Positions 59,493 to 64,000 of a stretch of DNA of 64,000 nucleotides are shown here, piece by piece. The notes under the pieces are model-generated. The model worked only from the letters and a program-made list of their open reading frames with translations. It was not told the origin of the DNA and did not search any database. The position numbers and the translations under genes are program-made. How positions within the stretch are numbered: position 1 is the stretch's first letter; each line of letters opens with the position of its first letter. The stretch comes from Rhizobium sp. CCGE 510 (lineage in GTDB: Bacteria; Pseudomonadota; Alphaproteobacteria; Rhizobiales; Rhizobiaceae): the NCBI RefSeq assembly GCF_000292525.1, contig NZ_AEYF01000022.1:1-64000 (forward strand). The letters are read 5' to 3'.

Positions 59493-59561
59493 CCTCGATC
59501 GCGCCTCGCGATCTTGGGCGGGGAGTCGACGGTGGCGGCCGTCGGAAATGCTGCGTGCAAA

Positions 59562-59616
59562 CTTGCACGCGGCGTGCGTCGGGCCTGCCCGCGGTGTGCG
59601 TCAGGCTTGCACGCGG
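59562..59616. repeat. Imperfect tandem repeat of about 22 bases
   Basis: Three degenerate units, CTTGCACGCGGCGTGCGTC, CTGCCCGCGGTGTGCGTC and CTTGCACGCGGTTATGCC, follow each other between the convergent helicase and MerR-LuxR genes. The third runs into the 3' end of the latter gene. Confidence 0.5.
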
Positions 59617-60309
59617 TTATGCCTGGACGATGCCGAGCAGGACAGCCTTGGCGATCGCCTGGAAGCGGTTGTTGGCGCGGAATTTCAGGATAATTCCGGC
59701 TTCGAGATCCCTGGTTTCGTCATGTTTCAGGTCGAGCGCCCGGGCGATTCGCTGAGTGGAATAACCTTCCGCCATCAGCTCCAGGCACTGCCGCTCCTGC
59801 GGAGTTAGGCTTGCGCTGTCCTGGTTGTCGTTCAACGGCGGCTCTTCGACACTGGCGTCGTAATCCAGGAGGTCGCCGACCTGCTGGAGCTGCCGGTGCA
59901 GCGTCGACATCTCCGCCGTCAGCTCACGTTTGCGCACCTGCAGCGCTTCGCGGAACATCGCCTCAGCTCTTTCCTGCGACTCGGCCTTGCGAAGCTCGTC
60001 CATCAATTCCTGGATGACGGCGATCGGCATGCCGGTCTCACGGCAGACGGTGATAACCGCCATGCGCATCACATCGTCTTGTCCGTAAACCCGCATCAGG
60101 CCGATGCGATTGGCGGAGATCAACCCCTTCTCTTCGTAGAAATGCAGTGTCCTGTGCGTAACGCCGAATGCGTTGGCCATGTCGGCAATAGGCACCGGAC
60201 CATCCGGTAGATCCGGCGGCAGCGCGGCCGAAGGCAGGAACCGGTATTTGGACCGGGCCTCCGAAGCGATAGCGGCGGCAGCAAACAGGCGTTTGGAACC
60301 GTCTGGCAT
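59617..60309 (-). CDS. MerR-type regulator with a C-terminal LuxR-like helix-turn-helix
   Basis: The 230-residue protein has a MerR winged helix at about 40-107 (VPIADMANAFGVTHRTLHFYEEKGLI, MRVYGQDDVMRMAVI) and a coiled coil to about 150. In place of an effector domain it has a LuxR/GerE-type helix-turn-helix at 167-227 (LTPQERQCLELMAEGYSTQRIARAL). The ATG at 60309 has GGAGG upstream. It has two DNA-binding modules and no visible ligand domain. A near-inverted repeat GTTTACGC / GCGTGAAC at 60430-60464 in its upstream region is a possible operator. Confidence 0.85.
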   Translation of the reverse strand: MPDGSKRLFAAAAIASEARSKYRFLPSAALPPDLPDGPVPIADMANAFGVTHRTLHFYEEKGLISANRIGLMRVYGQDDVMRMAVITVCRETGMPIAVIQELMDELRKAESQERAEAMFREALQVRKRELTAEMSTLHRQLQQVGDLLDYDASVEEPPLNDNQDSASLTPQERQCLELMAEGYSTQRIARALDLKHDETRDLEAGIILKFRANNRFQAIAKAVLLGIVQA

Positions 60310-60752
60310 GAACCCTCCTAGGGCATCGAGTTGCACCTCATGCGAAGTGCCAGCTGCTTCCCGGGCGCGGCGAGTGGGGTTTTCCTCTAAGCGGTCTTTT
60401 GAGTGGGAAAGAAGCAGTACGCGGCCTACGTTTACGCGAGACAAGGTCCACGTTATGCGTGAACGATCTTTTTTATAAGTGCTAAAAGTAATCTCTTTTA
60501 AATGGGATAGCAACGTGACGGGGTGAGTTCTAGGTGTGCTGCAGCAAAACATGCGCTGCATTGCAGCATCGACCCACCGTCTTCACGGGCGACGGGAATT
60601 ACTGTTTGCGGTACGCGGATGGGTGAATGCCCCGATCGGCAGTGATGCCTATCAGCAGTCGTCATCGCATCCATTTGCGAATCTCGTTGGTCATCTCACG
60701 GCACTTGGCTTAGAAGCAGGGGCCTCTGTTTCAGCACCGATGGATATCAGCC
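60310..60752. other. Divergent region between the MerR-LuxR and pdxJ genes
   Basis: About 440 bases hold both promoters. The only patterned parts are the GTTTACGC / GCGTGAAC pair (60430-60464) and a TGCTGCA / TGCAGCA dyad (60537-60568). No gene is supported. Confidence 0.35.
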
Positions 60753-61505
60753 ATGCCCGCCAAGCTCTCCGTAAACCTCAACGCCATCGCCATGCTGCGC
60801 AACCGGCGCGACTTGCCTTGGCCGAGCGTCGAAGCGCTCGGGCGTATCGCGCTTGCCTCCGGCGCCAGCGGCCTGACGGTGCATCCGCGCCCCGACCAGC
60901 GGCATATCCGCTTTGCCGACCTGCCCGTCATCCGCAACCTGATCGACGACGAATTCCCGGAGGCCGAGTTCAATATCGAAGGTTATCCCACGGAGGAGTT
61001 CTTCGAGCTCTGCGCCGGGGCCGCACCTGAGCAGGTGACGTTGGTGCCCGACGATCCCTCGCAGGCAACCTCCGATCACGGCTGGGACTTCCGTAAGCAT
61101 CAGGCGTTCCTGACCGATGCTGTCGCTCGGTTGAAGAGGATGGGCTGCCGCGTGTCGCTGTTTGCCGATGGCGACGGCGATTCCGAAGCCGTTAATATCG
61201 CCAAAGCGGTCGGCGCCGACCGGATCGAACTTTACACCGGCCCCTATGGCGGCTGTTACGGCGCGCCGGAACGGGCGGCCCCGATCCTCGAAGCGCTCGG
61301 CCGGACGGCAGATGCGGCGTTTGCCGTCGGCCTTGCCGTCAATGCCGGCCACGACCTGACCGTCGAAAACCTGCCTGATCTGGTGAAGCGCATTCCCCAG
61401 CTTGCCGAGGTCTCGATCGGCCACGGCCTGACCGCCGATGCGCTGGAATACGGCATGGCGGAAACGGTGCGGCGGTTCTGCAAGGCGTGTGGGCAGGCGG
61501 TTTGA
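60753..61505 (+). CDS. pdxJ: Pyridoxine 5'-phosphate synthase
   Basis: The 250-residue TIM-barrel enzyme condenses deoxyxylulose phosphate with aminoacetone phosphate in vitamin B6 synthesis. It has the signature [55 protein letters not shown] and the C-terminal [13 protein letters not shown] and [14 protein letters not shown]. The longer N-terminal insert is the rhizobial version. It lacks pdxA or acpS neighbours. Confidence 0.95.
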   Translation: MPAKLSVNLNAIAMLRNRRDLPWPSVEALGRIALASGASGLTVHPRPDQRHIRFADLPVIRNLIDDEFPEAEFNIEGYPTEEFFELCAGAAPEQVTLVPDDPSQATSDHGWDFRKHQAFLTDAVARLKRMGCRVSLFADGDGDSEAVNIAKAVGADRIELYTGPYGGCYGAPERAAPILEALGRTADAAFAVGLAVNAGHDLTVENLPDLVKRIPQLAEVSIGHGLTADALEYGMAETVRRFCKACGQAV

Positions 61506-61538
61506 GGAAGCAATTTGCCCTCAGTGTGGCCACTCCCT

Positions 61539-61558
61539 CTGCCCTGCCGGGCAGAGGG
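61539..61558. repeat. Hairpin between pdxJ and qorB
   Basis: CTCTGCC-CTGCC-GGGCAGAG is a stable stem between convergent genes, 34 bases after the pdxJ stop. No T-run follows; it resembles a common rhizobial intergenic palindrome. Confidence 0.5.
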
Positions 61559-61588
61559 GGGTGACGCAAGCCACTGCCCGCAAATGCG

Positions 61589-62494
61589 TCAGTGCCCGCT
61601 ACCTCCAGTCGCCGTCAAAGCAGCCTTGTGCGCCACGAAGAAATCCTTCAGCGATTGCGGCTGTTTGCCGGTCAGCTTGTTGAAGTCTCCGGTGAGGATG
61701 TCGAACTTGCCGGCGCGGATGTTGGCGTCGGCCGACACCAGCATGTCGGAGACGAAACCCGGGAGGCCGGCGCCGCGCATGCCTTGGCCGAGCTGCTCGT
61801 CATTGACGTCGACCACGTCGAGCGACTTGCCGGCGATTTCGGAGACGATGGCGGCGATCTCCCGGTTGTTCAGCGACGCCGCGCCGGTCAGCGTGTAGGT
61901 GGCGCTTTCCGATGTGCCGGAGGCAAGGGCGGCGGCGATAGCCAGGGCACAATCGTCGCGCGAGATCGTCGAGACCTTGCCGTCGCCGGTGGCGCTGTAC
62001 CATTTGCCGCCCTGCAGATTGTGCGGCATGCCGTGCAGGTAGTTGTCGTGATACCAGGCGTCGCGGATGATCGTATGGGCGATGCCGCTTGCCTTGATGG
62101 CGTTCTCGCTGCCGAGATGATCCGGCGCGAAGGTGACGAGCGAATCGTCCGGTGACGGCATCGAGGTATAGGCGATGTGCTTGACGCCAGCCTTGACGGC
62201 CGCGGCGACGGCTGCCTTGTGCTGGGCGAGACGCTTGCCGGGAGTATCCAGCGCATCGGTGCTGATGATCAGCAGGCGGTCGACGCCAGCGAAAGCCTGC
62301 TCCAGTCCTGCCGCATCATCGAAATCGGCCTTGCGGGTGACGACGCCCTTATTCGCGAGTTCGGCGAGCTTTTCGGGGCTGCGCGTCGCCGCGACGATCT
62401 TGCCGGGGGCGACCTTGTAGGTTTCGATCAGGTGATGGATGACACGCTGGCCGAGCTGACCGGCAGCGCCGGTGACTAGGATGGTTTCGCTCAT
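61589..62494 (-). CDS. qorB: NAD(P)H:quinone oxidoreductase, QorB-like SDR
   Basis: The 301-residue protein is an NmrA/QorB-type NAD(P)H-binding protein: Rossmann motif GAAGQLGQRV, AATRSPEKLAELANKGVVTRKADFDD and IIRDAWYHDNYL. The E. coli homologue YtfG reduces quinones. It is divergent from an HxlR regulator, exactly as ytfG/ytfH in E. coli, which supports the assignment. Confidence 0.88.
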   Translation of the reverse strand: MSETILVTGAAGQLGQRVIHHLIETYKVAPGKIVAATRSPEKLAELANKGVVTRKADFDDAAGLEQAFAGVDRLLIISTDALDTPGKRLAQHKAAVAAAVKAGVKHIAYTSMPSPDDSLVTFAPDHLGSENAIKASGIAHTIIRDAWYHDNYLHGMPHNLQGGKWYSATGDGKVSTISRDDCALAIAAALASGTSESATYTLTGAASLNNREIAAIVSEIAGKSLDVVDVNDEQLGQGMRGAGLPGFVSDMLVSADANIRAGKFDILTGDFNKLTGKQPQSLKDFFVAHKAALTATGGSGH

Positions 62495-62631
62495 GGGTCG
62501 TTTCCTTTTGTGTTGTATTGGCTGTGTTGTGCCGGTGGTCTCGAAAAGAGAGTAACACTAGAATAGGAATTGACCTGGCGGTGTAAAGGAGGCAGGTTTT
62601 CGGCTCTACGTTACCAAAAGGGAACCAGCGG

Positions 62632-63048
62632 ATGAGCGGTGCGGTCGTCAGTCTGAAGAACAGGATGCCGGGGGCGCGGCGCGAGATCGATCTTGCCGGC
62701 CTCGATTTTTCCAATTGTCCTGTCCGGGACATGATGCAGCAGATCGGTGGCAAATGGTCGACGCTGCTGCTCGAAGTGCTGGCGGCCGAGCCGCGGCGGT
62801 TTGGCGAATTGCGGCGGACCCTTCCCGATATTTCGCAGCGCATGCTGACGCAGACGCTACGCGATCTGCAGAGGGACGGTTATATCGCCCGCGAGGTCTT
62901 CCCGACCAAGCCGCCGAGTGTCGAATATTCGATGACGGAGCTCGGCCGTTCGCTCTACCAGCCGCTGTCGCAACTGTTGAACTGGGCGGAAGCCAACCAC
63001 GATGCCGTTCGGGCCGCCCGTTCGCGTTTCGATTCCGCCGACAGTTAA
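62632..63048 (+). CDS. HxlR family transcriptional regulator (QorR-like)
   Basis: The 138-residue winged-helix protein has the HxlR signature FSNCPVRDMMQQIGGKWSTLLLEVLAAEPRRFGELRRTLPDISQRMLTQTLRDLQRDGYI. Cys29 is at the position used for thiol-based sensing in QorR/YodB-type members, so it may sense quinones or electrophiles and control the divergent qorB gene. Confidence 0.9.
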   Translation: MSGAVVSLKNRMPGARREIDLAGLDFSNCPVRDMMQQIGGKWSTLLLEVLAAEPRRFGELRRTLPDISQRMLTQTLRDLQRDGYIAREVFPTKPPSVEYSMTELGRSLYQPLSQLLNWAEANHDAVRAARSRFDSADS

Positions 63049-63090
63049 TATGGTTGGTGAGACCTGATGTCTTGAAATCGGAACCGGCGA

Positions 63091-63324
63091 TTATCGTGTC
63101 GGTCGCATGAATAGCGTGCGGAACAATTCCTCCGATCGCTGCAACCCTTCGTCGCTCAGAACGACCGACTTGGCCTTGCCGGCGGGATTTTCAATCAGAC
63201 CCTTCTGATGCAAACGCTCCATCACGTCCCAGTCGAAACCCTTCCAGGCCCGATCGCCGTCATGCAGCGTCAGCCAGAGCAATGCAAGGACGGCATCGTC
63301 GATCTTTTCTTTATCCATTTCCAT
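63091..63324 (-). CDS. DUF6429 family protein
   Basis: The 77-residue protein matches a small alphaproteobacterial family (DKEKIDDAVLALLWLTLHDGDRAWKGFDWDVMERLHQKGLI ... DEGLQRSEELFRTLF). It looks like a compact winged-helix-like fold. Function is unknown. It converges on the HxlR gene. Confidence 0.75.
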   Translation of the reverse strand: MEMDKEKIDDAVLALLWLTLHDGDRAWKGFDWDVMERLHQKGLIENPAGKAKSVVLSDEGLQRSEELFRTLFMRPTR

Positions 63325-63379
63325 GCCGGAAGCATCCTTGCCAAAACGAGAAAATCCCGCGGTTCTCCTGTTTTAACCC

Positions 63380-63422
63380 GCGCATAGCCCCGAAATCGAC
63401 TCCGATTTTCAGGACTATGCGC
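63380..63422. repeat. Palindromic element between DUF6429 and MFS genes
   Basis: GCGCATAG / CTATGCGC arms enclose CGAAATCG / CCGATTTT, forming a long hairpin. It is a common type of rhizobial intergenic element. It lies 10 bases after the MFS gene stop and may terminate it. Confidence 0.65.
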
Positions 63423-63431
63423 CCGACCTTA

Positions 63432-64000
63432 CTACTTGCCGCGCCCTTCCGTCAGGAATAGCAGGAAGGCGAGCGCCGGAAAGGCGAAGCCGATCCAGGC
63501 GGTCATCGTCCAGCCGCCGGTCGCATAGGCCCAGCCGCCGACCGCCGAGCCGAGGGCGCCGCCGGTAAAGAAGGTGGCCATGAACAGGCCGTTGAGCCGG
63601 CTGCGATGTTCCGGGTTCAAGCCATAGATGGCGCGTTGGCCGCAGACGAGATTGGTGGTGACGCCGAAATCGAGCATGATCGCCGCCGTCGTCAGCAGGA
63701 TCAGCGCGGTAAGCGAGCCGTCCGCGGCGAAATGGCTGATCAGGAACGAAGCCATGCCGAGCAGCATGGCAAGCGTTGAGGCTATCTTCGTCATGCCGCG
63801 ATCGGCAAGCCGGCCGGCGATCGGTGAGGCGATGGCGCCGGCGGCACCCGCAAGCGCGAAGAGGGCGATGCCGTTCTGCGTCAGGCCGAAGGCAGGGCTT
63901 GCGAGCAGCAGAGGTGTCGTCGTCCAGAACAGGCTGAAAGCGCCGAACATGCCGGCCTGATAAAGCGCCCGGCGCTGCAGTAGGCGCGAAGTCAGCGCCA
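63432..64000 (-). CDS. MFS transporter, C-terminal part (5' end beyond the window)
   Basis: The visible 189 codons run open to the window edge and hold about six membrane helices. They include AGRLADRGMTKIASTLAMLLGMASF, the loop-8-9 type motif, and end in FLLFLTEGRGK. It looks like a DHA1/YnfM-like drug or sugar efflux MFS protein. The upstream residues ALTSRLLQRRALYQAG before the Met at 63950 are in frame, so that Met is internal. Confidence 0.85.
   Translation of the reverse strand, partial: ALTSRLLQRRALYQAGMFGAFSLFWTTTPLLLASPAFGLTQNGIALFALAGAAGAIASPIAGRLADRGMTKIASTLAMLLGMASFLISHFAADGSLTALILLTTAAIMLDFGVTTNLVCGQRAIYGLNPEHRSRLNGLFMATFFTGGALGSAVGGWAYATGGWTMTAWIGFAFPALAFLLFLTEGRGK

Noticed and set aside
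60537..60568. TGCTGCA / TGCAGCA dyad upstream of pdxJ as an operator
   Set aside because: The 18-base spacing and lack of a second copy or nearby regulator match make it no more than a chance dyad.

Overview
The window looks like about 64 kb of chromosome from a fast-growing rhizobium of the Rhizobium leguminosarum / R. etli group. The grounds are high GC with alphaproteobacterial codon use, a circularly permuted two-piece tmRNA, RIME-type intergenic palindromes, an alphaproteobacterial SspB next to a DUF4169 gene, a candidate EcfG-type promoter, and rhizobial-looking housekeeping genes. The species call is an inference from recognition; no search was run. I see no rRNA, tRNA, prophage, insertion sequence or CRISPR array.

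Layout. 1-5.4 kb: nicotinamidase, an EF-hand protein, a small membrane protein, UvrD/PcrA helicase and a VOC protein. 5.4-10.6 kb: the prkA-yeaH-spoVR stress operon behind a candidate EcfG promoter. 10.7-18.6 kb: a membrane class III nucleotide cyclase, an RND efflux pair, an orphan flagellin and an OmpA-like lipoprotein. 18.6-29 kb: DUF2000/AraC, an AbrB-type permease, a LysR/aldo-keto reductase pair, a D-lactate dehydrogenase-type flavoprotein and a large AsmA protein. 29-30.7 kb: a trans-translation island in which the tmRNA gene lies directly upstream of sspB, DUF4169 and a ribbon-helix-helix gene. 30.8-36.3 kb: thyA-folA, then hflK-hflC-degP. 36.5-41.7 kb: serB and miaA back to back, a DapA-family aldolase and a HerA-type ATPase. 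41.8-44.5 kb: ilvI-ilvH behind a readable attenuator with a branched-chain leader peptide.

44.5-49.8 kb: aldo-keto reductase, LysE exporter, a DUF2269 / SDR-DoxX pair, a RIME element, and a cobalt-type nitrile hydratase operon (alpha, beta, activator) with a histidine-rich alpha N-terminus. 49.9-51.6 kb: a secreted-repeat protein, an ECF sigma factor and its membrane anti-sigma factor. 51.8-53.3 kb: VOC and cupin genes divergent from a MarR gene, with two perfect dyads between them. 53.4-58.3 kb: an Fe-S type Rrf2 regulator whose promoter carries the same GGATA-N5-TATCC motif that occurs twice in front of the AhpD / NmrA / cupin / MscS-cNMP operon, which is divergent from a LysR gene. 58.4-64 kb: a RecD-like helicase, a MerR regulator with a LuxR-type C-terminal helix-turn-helix, pdxJ, a qorB/HxlR divergent pair, DUF6429 and a partial MFS transporter.

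Most genes are ordinary chromosomal functions. The most informative features are regulatory: the ilvIH attenuator, the tmRNA-SspB-DUF4169 island in which DUF4169 repeats the SspB C-terminal tail motif, the shared Rrf2 operator, the paired MarR dyads, the MerR-LuxR fusion and the His-rich nitrile hydratase.
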